Assembly: GCA_018401435.1 (NCBI GenBank)
Contig: JAGYJW010000010.1
Location: 1-64,000 of the forward strand
Direction: 5' to 3'
Length of the DNA: 64,000 bases
DNA from: Deltaproteobacteria bacterium
GTDB lineage: Bacteria; Myxococcota_A; UBA796; UBA2385
Within the stretch, counting starts at the first letter, position 1, and the number at the start of each line of letters is the position of its first letter. The notes under the pieces were generated by a model. It was not told the DNA's origin, ran no database searches, and was given only the letters and a program-made list of their open reading frames with translations. This document shows positions 9,201 through 20,304 of this stretch, piece after piece. A program made the translations under genes and the position numbers.

Positions 9201-12200
9201 CCCCGGCCCCAGCCGGCCCTCCCCGCGCCGGCCGCCCGAACGGCACCCCAGGAGACCCCGCCATGTCCGACGCCAACAAGCCGGTCCCCACCGCCCCGCC
9301 GGTGGTCACCTCGGCCCCGGTCTTTGCCGCTGATGCGCGCCTGGCCTGGGTCAACGCCTACCAGGAGGTCCAGCGCCAGACGGCCGAGGCCCACACCGCC
9401 TTCCAGCGGCCATGGCCGACAGCCACACGGCCTTCCTGCAGACCGCCGAGACGGGCTTTCTGGGCCTCGCCTCGATGATGACGGGCCAGCCCGTTGCGGC
9501 GCCGGCCCGGGCCGCCTTGCCCACGCCCCGCCCGCGATGGTGCGCCGTCCTGCCGGGCCCGGCGGCTGCACCGATGCCTGCGCCCATCGCCGCGCCGCTG
9601 GCCGCGCCGGTGCCTGCACCCGGTCAGCCGCGCTGGTGGCTGCGCCCATCGCCGCGCCCGTAGCTCCTGCGCCCGGTGGCGCTGGCGCGTGGCTGTGCGC
9701 TGTCCCCGCGGGGCCGCTCCCGCCGCGGACCTGCAGGCGCTGATGCTTGCGGTGGTGGCCGAAAAGACGGGTTATCCGGCCGATATGCTGAGCATGGAGA
9801 TGGACCTCGAGGGTGATCTTGGGGTGGACTCCATCAAGCGGGTGGAGATCCTGGGCGCGATCCAGGAGCAGGCGCCGGAGCTTCCGGAGCTGGACAACGC
9901 AAGGCTGGGCGAGATGCGCACGCTGGGGCAGATCGCCGAGGCCCTGGGTGGGGTGGTGGGCACAGCGCCCGCCGCGCCGGCACCGGTCGCGGCCGTCGTC
10001 GTCGCCGCCCCCGCCAGGCGGGATCTGCAGGCGCTGATGCTTGCGGTGGTGGCCGAAAAGACGGGTTATCCGGCGGATATGCTGAGTATGGAGATGGATC
10101 TCGAGGGCGACCTTGGGGTGGACTCCATCAAGCGGGTGGAGATCCTGGGCGCGATCCAGGAGCAGGCACCGGAGCTTCCGGAGCTGGACAACGCCAGGCT
10201 GGGCGAGATGCGCACGCTCGGACAGATCGTCGCGGCCCTGGGTGGGGTGCTGGGTACCACCAGCGCGCCGGCCGCCCCCGTCGCTGCGGCGGCCGCTCCA
10301 GCCGCCGTGGCTCCCGCGGCCGACCTTCGGCCCTGCTGCTCAGCATCGTGGCCGAAAAGACCGGTTATCCCGCCGATATGCTGACCATGGAGATGGAGCT
10401 GGAGGGCGACCTCGGTATCGACTCCATCAAGCGGGTGGAGATCCCTTCCGGCGGTACAGGAGCAGGCGCCCGACCTGCCCGAGCTGGAGCCGGCTGGCAT
10501 GGCCGATCTCACCACCTTGGGACGCATCGTGGAGGCGCTCCAGGCGCAGGCCGGCCGGGGGTCCGTCGCCCCCCTCCCTTTTGACCGCGCGGGGGCGGCC
10601 CCGGTGGCCGCTCCCCGCTTCATCGGCCGCTTCGCCCTCACCACCCTCTCCGCTCCGGCGCCCGGTCTCGTCTCTGCATCCTTGACGGAGCTTGGCACCT
10701 GGCAGGTGGTGGACGGCGGCGCCGGCCTGGCCGATGCCGTGGTCGCCGCCCTGGTGGCCAGCGGTATCGACGCGCGGGTCTCGGACCCGGAGCTTCCCGG
10801 CCGGCGCCCGCGCGGCCCTCTACCCGGGCGGCCTGCGCCCCGACGCCGGCCCCGACAGCAGCGTCGCCCTGCACCGCGATGGCCTGCGCGTCGCGCGGTC
10901 CCTGGCGGAGAATGTGTCTGAGGGCGGGCTCTTCGTGACGGTGCAGGACTCCGGTGGCCGCTTTGGCCTGGGCCCCATGGCCCCGGGCCGGCCTACAGCC
11001 GGTTCGCCGGTCTCGCCCGCACCGCCGCCTTGGAGTGGCCCGCCTGCACCGTGCGCGCGGTTGACCTCGACCGGAATGGGCGCAGCGCGCGCATCCTGGC
11101 CGATGTCCTGGTCTCTGAGCTGCTGCACGGCGGGCCCGAGCGCGAGGTGGGCCTGCCCGCCGAGGGTGAGCGCCTGACCCTGCGCTCGATCTCGGTGCCG
11201 CCGCAGCCGGGCGCCATGCCCCTCGACGCCCAGGATGTGGTCGTCGTATCGGGTGGCGCCCGCGGCGTGACCGCAGAGACGGTGGTGGCCCTGGCCCGGG
11301 CCAGCCAGGCCCGCTTCGTGTTGTTGGGCCGCACCCCCTTGGAGGCCGAGCCCGCCGCCGCCGCCGGCGCATCCACCGACGCTGACCTCAAGAAGGCCCT
11401 GCTGGCCGAGGCCCGCGCGAGCGGCCAGGCCGTGTCTCCGGCCCAGCTGGGTCGGCAGGTCGGCCTCATCCTGTCGGGCCGGGAGATCCGCGACAGCCTG
11501 GCCCGCATCACCCAGGCCGGCGGCCAGGCCCGCTACCTCGCGGTGGATGTCAACGATGGCCCCGCCCTCGTCGCAGCCTTGAATGGGGTGCGTGCAGACT
11601 GGGGTCCCATCACCGGGCTCATCCATGGCGCCGGCGTCATCGCCGACAAGCCCATCGCCGCCAAGACCGACGAGGCCTTCGAGCGGGTCTTTCGCACCAA
11701 GGTCGATGGCTTGCAGGCCCTGCTGCAGGCCACCGCCGCCGACCCCCTCAAGGCGCTGGTGCTGTTCTCCAGCGTGGCTGCGCGCTGCGGCAATATGGGC
11801 CAGTGCGACTATGCCATGGCCAACGAGGTGCTCAACAAGGTCGCCCTGGCCGAGGCCGCCCGCCGGCCCGGCTGCGTGGTGCGCTCCTTGGGTTGGGGCC
11901 CCTGGGCCGGTGGCATGGTGACCCCCGCCCTCAAGCGCCGCTTCGAGGCCCTGGGAGTACCCCTGATCGCCCTCGAAGATGGGGCTCAGGCCCTCGTTCA
12001 CGAGCTGTGCACCCCCGGTGGTCCCGTCGAGGTGGTGCTGGGAGGGCGACCCCGTCCCGAGGCCCTGCTGCCCGACGACCACCCCGTGCCCACCGATCTC
12101 TGGGTCGAGGTCAGCGAGCTTCGCCAGCCCTGGCTGGTGAGCCACGCAATCCAAGGCGCGCCGGTGGTGCCCGTGGTGCTGGTGCTGGAGTGGTTCGTGC

Positions 12201-12877
12201 GCGCCGCCCGGGCCCTGCGCCCCGACCTCTTCCTGCATGGCATCGAGGGTCTCAAGGTGCTGGGGGGCATTCGGCTGCCCCATTGGCCCGATAGCACCCG
12301 CTTCCGCCTGCGGGCGGTGGAGCAGGCGGTGGAGGGCGAGGGTGCCCGCCTGTCGCTGGAGCTTCGGGATGCGGCGGGCAAGCCCCGCTACCGCGCCCAG
12401 GCCGTGTTGGATGTGGCGCCCCTGCACGCCGGCGCCGCCCCGCTGGACCCCCGCCTGGGGACCTGGGCCGATCGCCCTGTCTATGATGGCCACGTGCTCT
12501 TTCACGGGCCGGACCTCCAGGTCCTGTCCCAGCCCGATGGCGTGTCGGATCAGGGCATCACCGGCGACCTCATGGGTCTGCGGCAGGCCGGCTGGCCGGT
12601 CGAGGGCTGGCAGACCGATGTGGCCGCCAACGATGGCGCCTTGCAGCTTGCGGTGCTTTGGGGCCGCGAGGTGCTGGGCGGCGCGTCCCTGCCAACGGGA
12701 ATTGGCGCCCTGCGCACCTTTGAGGGCCCCATCGCCGGCGGCTTGCGCGGCGTGGTGAATCGGCGAGAGACGGGCAAGGGCCGCGCCCTGTCCGATGTGA
12801 CCCTCCTGGATGCAGAGACGGGCCGCACCGTGGCCCGCCTCGAAGGTGTCGAGACGCACCTCCGCCCCGACGCCTGA
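6259..12877 (+). CDS. pfaA: PUFA synthase PfaA (Pfa2): KS-AT-ACPx3-KR-DH, many frameshifts
   Basis: This is a multi-domain, type I iterative synthase. KS (6300-7690) has DAACAS, EAHGTGT and GHTKSSAG. AT (about 7990-8940) has FLFPGQGSQ and GHSFGE. A PA-rich linker and a helical segment follow. Three ACPs lie at 9730-9950, 10024-10245 and 10330-10550, each with DSIKR, whose serine takes phosphopantetheine. KR (about 11000-12080) has VVSGGARGVT, LFSSVAARCGN and DYAMAN. A DH-like hot-dog domain (12100-12870) has SHAIQGAPVVP. Start: the ATG at 6259 overlaps the pfaD stop; an ATG at 6286 is possible. The frame changes at about 8147, 8213, 8537, 8563, 8623, 9130, 9170, 9408, 9600-9700, 10332, 10453, 10795 and 10985. 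All motifs survive, so sequence error is likelier than decay. Confidence 0.88.
9263..9265 (+). promoter_or_regulatory. possible internal start (GGAG-ATG) inside pfaA
   Basis: AGGAGACCCCGCCATGTCCGA (positions 9250-9270 region) looks exactly like the start context used elsewhere in this window. It falls at the junction between the KS-AT half and the linker-ACP half. The downstream frame reads MSDANKPVPTAPPVV. It may be a real internal start or the scar of a gene fusion. Confidence 0.35.
9731..10545 (+). repeat. three tandem ACP-coding repeats
   Basis: Copies 1 and 2 begin at 9731 and 10025, exactly 294 bases apart, and are nearly identical at DNA level over the ACP domain (for example CTGCAGGCGCTGATGCTTGC in both). 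Copy 3 (from about 10330) is more diverged and is interrupted by two indels. PUFA synthases carry variable numbers of tandem ACPs, and more copies usually go with higher output. Confidence 0.85.
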
Positions 12878-12884
12878 GGCCGGC

Positions 12885-15800
12885 ATGTCCTTCAGCCCCA
12901 TCGCCATCGTCGGGCGCGCCTGCGTGCTGCCCGGCGCCCTCTCGCCCGAGGCCCTGTGGGCCGCGGTCTCGACCGGCCAGGACCTGGTGTCGTCGGCGCC
13001 GAAAGGGCGCTGGGGGCTGGATCCGGCCAAGGTCCGCACCACGCCGGATCGCCCGCTGGCCGACCACACCTGGTCGGATCGCGGGGGCTATGTCTCGGGC
13101 TTCGACGACATCTGGGACCCCAGCGGCTTCGCCCTTCCAGCCGACACCTTGGCCGGTTTGGACCCCCTCTTTTCCTGGGTGCTGCACACCGGCCGGGCCG
13201 CCCTGCAGGATGCCGGCCTGGACCCCCATGTCGTGGGCCCCCGGGCCACCGTCACCCTGGGCAACCTCAGCTTTCCCACCGGCACGATGGCCCATCTCGC
13301 CGAGATCTCCTGGCTGAAGGCGGCTCTGGGACCGGAGATCCTGGCCGGCTTCGCCGCGCCCGATCCCCGCAACCGCTTCATGTCGGGGCTGCCCGCCTTG
13401 CTGCTGGCCCGCGCCTTGGGTTTGCAGGCGGGGGCCTTCAGCTTGGATGCGGCCTGTGCGAGTGGCCTCTATGCCATCAAGCTGGCTTGCGATCGCCTGC
13501 AAGATGGGCGCGCAGACGTGGCCCTGGCCGGCGCCGTCAACCGGGCGGACGACCTCTTCATTCATGTGGGCTTCTGCGCCTTGCAGGCGATGTCCAAGAC
13601 CGGGCGCTCCCGCCCCTTTCACGCCGCAGCCGACGGGCTGGTGCCGGCGGAGGGGGCCGCCTTCGTGGTGCTCAAGCGCCTCGAAGACGCGCTGGAGGAC
13701 GGCAATATCATCCATGGCGTGATCCGCGGCGTGGGCCTGAGCAACGACGGCCGGGGCCGCGGCCTGCTGGCCCCTTCCGCCGCCGGGCAGGAGCGGGCCA
13801 TCCGGTCGGCCTGGGCCCAGGCGGGGTTGGAGCCTGGCGAGCTCGGCCTGCTGGAGTGCCACGCCACGGGCACGCCGGTGGGCGACGCCACCGAGCTGCG
13901 CTCCACCGCGGCGGCCTTTGGCGCGCGGGCCCGGGGCCTCCCCCTGGGCTCCTTGAAGAGCAACCTGGGCCACCTGGTGACGGTCGCGGGGGTGGCGGGG
14001 TTGATCAAGGCGACCGAGGCCCTGCGCCACCGGATTCGGCCGCCCACGCTGCATGTCGAAGAGGCCAACCCCGCCCTGGCAGAGCTGGGCTTCCGCCCCC
14101 TTCTCTCACCCGAGCCTTGGACCGGTCCGCTGCGGGCGGCCGTCTCGGCCTTTGGTTTTGGAGGCAACAACGCCCACCTGGTGGTGGACGCCGACGGCGG
14201 TGACCTGCCCCCTTGCGACAGCCCGCGGCGCCGGTCCACCGTCGCGGTGATCGGCATGGCCACCCAGGTGGGCGCGGCCGCTGGGAATGAAGCGCTGGCG
14301 GCCATGCTGGCAGAGGGTGCCCCCATCGCCCCAACGGCCGGCGACACCTCGGTGGCCATGCTGGGCCTGCGCTTTCCGCCCTCCGATCTGCAGCACACCC
14401 TGGCCCAGCAGGCGCTGATCCTGGAGCTGGCCCGCCGGGCCACCGGCGATGTGGCGCCGGCCGCGCCGCACCGCTCCGGTGTGGTGGTGGGCATGGGCTG
14501 CGACGCCGAGATCGCGCGCTACGGCGCGCGCTGGCGCCTGAGCACCTGGGCCGAGCGCCTGGGTCTGCCGCTGGCCTGGGCGACGGCTGCACAAGACGCC
14601 TTCGCGGGGCCGCTGGCGGCGGCCGGTGTGGTGGGCACCATGCCCAATATTCCCGCCAACCGCATCAACCGGCAGCTTGACTTGGGTGGGCCGGGCTTCA
14701 CCGTGTCTGCAGAAGAGGCGTCAGGGGCCGTGGCCTTGGAGCTGGGCCTGCGCGCCCTGCAAGCGGGCGAGCTGGACGCGGTGATCGTGGGCGCGGTGGA
14801 CCTTTGCGTCGAGCCGGTTCATGCCGATGCTGCGCGGTCCCTGCTGCCGGCGACCCGGCCTGCGGACGCGGCCGTCGTGCTGGTGCTCAAGCGCGAGGCG
14901 GACGCTCTGGCCGATGGGGACCCCATCCTCGCCCGGCTGCTGGATCCGGTGGACCTCTGCACCGCCGGGGCTGCGCTGCCTCCGCCCCAGGCCCCTGCCG
15001 CCGCGCCGGTGCCGCTGGGACAGGCCCACGCCGCCTGCGCCCTGGTGGATTTCGCGGGCGCCCTGATCGCCCTTTGCGGCCCGGACGCGCCGGCCAGCCT
15101 GGACCTGCGCCGCAGCGCCATGGCCGACGCCGCCTACTCCTTGACCCTGCACCGGGGCAGCCCGGACCAGCGCTTGCCCGACGATGGCCCCCGCCCCGGT
15201 CCCCAGCAGCTTCTGCCCGCACACCTACCTGTGATCGCGCTGCCCGCGCTGGATCACGCGCCGAGAACGCCCCCTGGAGACCCCATGTCCGAGGTCATGA
15301 CCCCGGCCCCCCGGCTGCCCTCCGCGGCCGTGTCTGCAGCCCTGACCGTGGGCCCACCGCCTCCAGGGCCGGCCCCGTGCGGCGCCGGCCGCCCCCCAGG
15401 TGGAGGTGCTGCCCGTGGCCGAACCCCTCGCCGCCGTGGCCCAGGCCCACCAGGCCTGGCTGGGCCAGCTCTCCACCCTGCACCAGGACTACCTCGCCGA
15501 CCAGGCGCGCCTGCACCGCGGCTTCCTCGACCTGCGGCAGCGCGGGGCGGCCCTGCTGCTGGCCAGCGCCGAGCAGACACCGGTGGTTTGTGGCGCTGCC
15601 GGTTCCGCCGGTCGCGCCGCCTGCCCGCGCCTCGCAGCTCCCCGCGCCCCCGCCGCCCCGCCCGGCTCCGCTGCCCCGGGCGCGCCGGCCCCGAGCCCTG
15701 GCGCGGCCCCAGCCGCCGGTGGTCGCCCCCAAGGGTCCGCCTCCCCCCAAGGGTATGACGCTGGACCGGGCCGGCCTGCTGGTGCATGCCTCGGGCAATA

Positions 15801-18800
15801 TCTCTGAGATCTTCGGGCCGCAGTTCAAGGGCCAGGACGGCTGGGCCCGGGTCACCCGCATGCCTGAGCCCCCGCTGCTGCTGGCCGACCGCATGACCGG
15901 CCTGGACGCCGAGCCTTGCAGCATGGGCAAAGGCAGCATCTGGACCGAGACCGATGTGACCTGGGACGCCTGGTATCTGCACCAGGGCCGCATGCCCGCC
16001 GGGCTGATGATCGAGAGCGGCCAGGCCGACCTGATGCTGATCTCCTACCTGGGGGTCAACCTGGTGGCCGGGCCGGATCGCCTCTACCGGTTGTTGGGTT
16101 GCAAGCTCACCTACCACGGTGATTTGCCCCAGCCGGGCGAGACCCTGCGTTACGACATCCACGTCGACGGGCACGCAAGACAAGGCGACATCCGGCTCTT
16201 CTTCTTCCACTACGACTGCTATGTGGGCGATGAGCTGCGCCTGAGCGTGCGCGGCGGCCAGGCGGGCTTCTTCACCGAAGCCGAGCTCGCCGATTCTGCA
16301 GGAATCCTGTGGACCCCCGAGAGCCAGGAGATCGTGGCCCAGCCGCGGCTGGACGCGCCGGTGGCGCAGACCCCGCACCGCGCCTTTGATGCCGCCCAGA
16401 TGACCGCCTTCGCGGAGGGGCGGCCCTGGGAGGCCTTTGGTCCCGCCTGGGAGATGACCAAGACCCACCACCGCACGCCGGGCATCCAGTCCGGCCGCCA
16501 CCTCTACTTCCACCGGGTGCCCGAATTCTCGCCCCGAGGCGGGCCCTGGGGCCGGGGCTACCTGCGCGCCGAACGCGACATCACGCCGCAGGACTGGTTC
16601 TTCCAGGGTCACTTCAAGAATGACCCCTGCATGCCCGGCACCTTGATGTTCGAGGGCTGCATGCAGGCGATGGCCTTTGCCATGGCGGCCATGGGCTTCA
16701 CCATCGACCGCGACGGCTGGCGCTTTCAGCCCGTTCCCGACCAGTGCTTCGACATGCGCTGCCGGGGCCAGACCATCCCCAGCAGCAAGCTGCTGGTCTA
16801 TGAGATCTTCATCGAAGAGATCATCGCTGGGCCCATTCCCACCGTCTATGCAGACCTGTTGTGTACCACCGATGGCCTCAAGGGCTTCCACGCCCGGCGG
16901 GTGGGCCTCCAGCTGGTGCCGGACTGGCCGCTGACCACCCTGCCCGATGTGATCGCCGCCGCCGAGGCCCACCCGGTGCCGGCAAGTTCCACGGGGAACA
17001 CCGCCCGCCACGGCGACTTCGCCTTTGATTACCGGTCGCTGCTCTGCTGCGCCTGGGGTCGGCCTTCCGAAGCCTTCGGCCCCCTCTATGCACCCTTTGA
17101 CGGGCCCCGGCGCGTCGCCCGCCTGCCCGGCCCGCCCTACCACTTCATGAGCCGGGTGGCCGAGGTGGGCAAGCCCATGGGCACCCTGGGCCAGGGCCAC
17201 CGGGTGGTGGTCGAGTACGACATCCCCGAAAAGGCCTGGTACTTCGATGAGAATGACTCGGCGACCATGCCCTTCTGCGTGCTGCTCGAAGCGGCCCTGC
17301 AGCCCTGCGGCTGGTTGGCCAGCTATGCCGGCTGCACCCTGGCCACCGACCAGGACCTGCTCTTCCGCAACCTGGATGGCACGGGCACCTTGCACCGCGA
17401 GCTGCGCCCAGGGGACGGCACCCTGCGCACCGAGGCCAGCCTCGACCGCATCGCCCGCACCGGCGGCATGACCATCGTGGCCTTCACGGTGCGGTGCACC
17501 TTGAATGGGGAGCCTGTCTACGATCTCAGCACGGTCTTCGGCTTCTTCCCGCCGGCCAGCATGGCGAACCAGGTGGGCCTGGCGGTCAGCGAGGCCGACC
17601 GCGAGCTGCACGACCGCCCGTCGCGCTTCCGCGAAGACCTGGACGGCGCGTCCTTTGTGGGCGGGGCCCCCCGCATGGCGCCGGCGGCCCGCTTGCGGGT
17701 GCTGGAGCGGCTGACCGGCTTCTGGCCCGAAGGTGGCGCGGCCGGCCTCGGGCAGCTCCGGGGCGAGATGGATGTGGACGCGGCGGCCTGGTTCTTCAAG
17801 GCCCACTTCTACAGCGACCCGGTGCAGCCGGGCAGCCTGGGGGTGGAGGCCATGCTGCGCCTGCTCCAGGCCTGGTGCAAGAAGACCGGTCTGGGCGCCG
17901 ATCTCGCCCATGCGCGCTTTGAACCCCTGCTCACCGGCCTGCCCCACTCCTGGTCCTACCGGGGCCAGGTGGTGCCCACCAACCACAAGGTGGTGGTGAC
18001 CGCCGAGATCACGGAGGTGGTGCAAGAAGCGGGCGCGGTGCGGGTGCTCGCCACCAGCAGCCTCTGGGTGGACGGCAAGCGCATCTACAGCGTGCCCGAC
18101 CTGGGCATGCGGGTGGTGGCGGGGCCGTCGCCCGCCCCGGGCGGCCGCTTGGTGATCGACCCCGAAAAGGATGGCTGGGTGGCGGATCATTGCCCCACCT
18201 GGACCCTGCCCGCCCTGCCCATGACCAGCATGCTGGACCTGCTTTGCCAGGCCGTGCCCGGGCCCATTCGGGGCCTGCGCAACCTGCGCATCAAGCGCTG
18301 GCTGGTGGTGGCGGCTCCGGTGACCCTGCGCGTCGCGGTGGGCGAGCCCACGCCCGCCGGGGTGCCCGCCCGCCTGCTCCTGATCGAGGGGGACAGCGAG
18401 GTGGAGGTGGCTTCGGCCACGGTGCTCCCAGGGCAGCCCGGTGAGCCGCCCGCGCCCCTCAGCCCGGCCCTCGGCGCCGTGCAACCCGACCCCTATGCGG
18501 CGGGTCACCTCTTTCATGGGCCCGGCTTCCAGGTGCTCCAGCAGCTCATCCTGGGCGAGGGGCAGAGCAGCGCCACCTTGAGTGCCGACCCGGGCCCCGT
18601 TCCGGTGGGCCGGCTGAACCCCCGCCTGCTCGATGGCGCCACCCACGCCATCCCCCACGATCAGCTCTGGCGGTGGACCGACAAGGTGGGCCGCGACGCG
18701 GTCGCCTACCCCGCCTTCCTGCCCCACATCGACTTTTTCGGCCCCACGCCCACCTCGGGGACCCTGCGCTGCGAGGTGCGCTTTGGCGGCATGATGGGCG

Positions 18801-20197
18801 AGGGTTTGCCCATCTTCGACCTCCAGCTGATTCATGAAGAGAGGGTGTGGGCCAGCTTCCGTTTGGTCGAGGCCACCTTCCCCAAGGGCGCGATCGGCCA
18901 GGCGCCGCCGGCCTTGCGCCGGGCCTTTCTGCGCGATCGCGTCTATGTGCCCGGGCTGGGTCTCAGCCAGCAGGTGGACGGCCAGACCCGGCTGTTGGTG
19001 GCCGATGTCGAGGCGAGCGACTGGCTGCCGGGCACCCTGGCGGCCGTTTATGGAAGCCCCGCCCCCGAAGACATCTGCCTGAAGGAGCATCTCGCTGCAG
19101 AAGAGCAGCTTCATCCCGGTATCTTGCCCGAGGCCCTCCCGCTCAGCCGCCACGCGGTGTCGGTTCAAGAGGCCGATGGCGTCGTGACGGCCCGCACCAT
19201 CGCGCCCCGCTCCTTGAAGTTGGACCCGGTGGAGTCCTACTGGTCCCGCCGCTTCAACCGCCCGCCCTGGCCGGTCGAAGATCTCTACTATGGGCTGATC
19301 GAGCGCTTCGTGGGCCGAGTGGTGCTGCAGGACCCCGCCGCATTCGACGCCGTGAAGGGCCGCAGCCTGCTCTTCCTGGGCAACCACCAGACCGGCATCG
19401 AGAGCCTGCTCTTCAGCATCGTGGCCGGCGGCCTCACCCAGCTTCCATGCGTCACGGTGGCCAAGGACGAGCACCGGGGCACCTGGCTGGGCGACCTCAT
19501 CCGCCACAGCTTCGCCTTTCCCGGCGTCACCGATCCCGAGGTGATCACCTACTTCGACCGCGACGACAAAGAGAGCCTGGCGCGCATCATCGGCGGACTG
19601 GCTCGGGACATGGTGTCGCCGGGGCGGTCGGTGATGGTGCATGTCGAAGGCACCCGCTCGCTGAGCTGCCGCATGCCGGTGCAGAAGATGAGCGGCGCCT
19701 TCATCGACATGGCCCTTGCCGTGGGCGCCCCCATCGTGCCGGTGCGCTTTGTCGGGGGCCTGCCGGCGGCTCCCCTGGCCGAGCGCACGGAATTTCCGGT
19801 GGGCTTGGGCCGCCAGGACATCTGGTTTGGCCGCCCCCTGGATCCGGCCTCCCTGGCCAAGGTGCCCTATGGCGAGCGAAAGCGCCGGGTGATCGACGCC
19901 ATCAACGGCCTGGGCCCCGCCGCGGCCGACGAGCAGCCCCTGCCCGCCGAGCCCGAGTGGCAGCAGGCGGTGGCCCGGCAGGTTGCCGAGGCGGGGGTGC
20001 GTCCCGAGCATGCCGTGCTGCTGGAGGTGCTGCGCAACGCGACGCCGCGCTGCGAGGCCACGCGCCGCCTGGTGGAGGCTGCCGAGACGGGGCACCTGGC
20101 GCTGGATGACAGCCCAGAGGACGCCTGGTTGCGGGTGCTCGGGCGCTGGCTGTTGGGGCCCAAAGTCCTGGGCGAGGTCACTCCGGACGAAGTCTGA
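12885..20197 (+). CDS. pfaC: PUFA synthase PfaC (Pfa3): KS-CLF-DH-DH-AGPAT, two frameshifts
   Basis: The ATG at 12885 lies 7 bases after pfaA. Domains in order: KS (12890-14180) with DAACAS, CHATGTP and NLGHLVTVAG; a chain-length-factor-like domain (14240-15060) where SAEEASG replaces the catalytic cysteine; a PA-rich linker; four hot-dog folds forming two FabA-like DH units (15800-16260, 16490-16900, 17080-17560, 17700-18130) with GHFKNDPCMPGTLM and AHFYSDPVQPGSLG; a further PS-DH-like region (18160-18880) with VADHCPTW and HLFHGPGF; then acylglycerol-phosphate acyltransferase (19360-19860) with NHQTGIES, VEGTRS and GAPIVPVRF. The AGPAT tail is the signature of terrestrial myxobacterial Pfa3 and could pass the product straight to a lysolipid. 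Frame changes occur at about 15390 and 15590. No second AT domain is visible. Confidence 0.88.
15285..15287 (+). promoter_or_regulatory. possible internal start (GGAG-ATG) inside pfaC
   Basis: CTGGAGACCCCATGTCCGAG sits between the CLF and the linker/DH half, at the position equivalent to the one in pfaA. The local reading is PPGDPMSEVMTPAPR. It matches the genome's usual start context, so it may permit separate translation of the DH-AGPAT half or be a relic of fusion. Confidence 0.35.
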
Positions 20198-20304
20198 CCG
20201 GCATTTTGGGGGATCGCGGCTAGAATGGGGGGGCCCCCCGCACGTCGGGGAGGAGGGCGCGGGCCTGCTGCAGGAGGGCGGCGGCCTCGTCCAGCACGCC
20301 CTCC

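Noticed and set aside
10820-13069. 749-residue minus-strand ORF across pfaA/pfaC junction
   Set aside because: No recognisable domains; crosses two supported genes.
15300-15800. AT domain between CLF and DH in PfaC
   Set aside because: No GxSxG/GHSxGE motif in any frame; the stretch is a PA-rich linker with one helical segment.
15254-20095. 1613-residue minus-strand ORF opposite pfaC
   Set aside because: It is a shadow of extreme GC3 coding: composition is His/Gly/Gln-rich without domains, and the plus strand has clear PUFA synthase motifs.
4641-20197. PUFA synthase as a dead pseudogene
   Set aside because: All catalytic motifs survive on both sides of each frame change and several indels compensate; sequence error fits better, though not proven.
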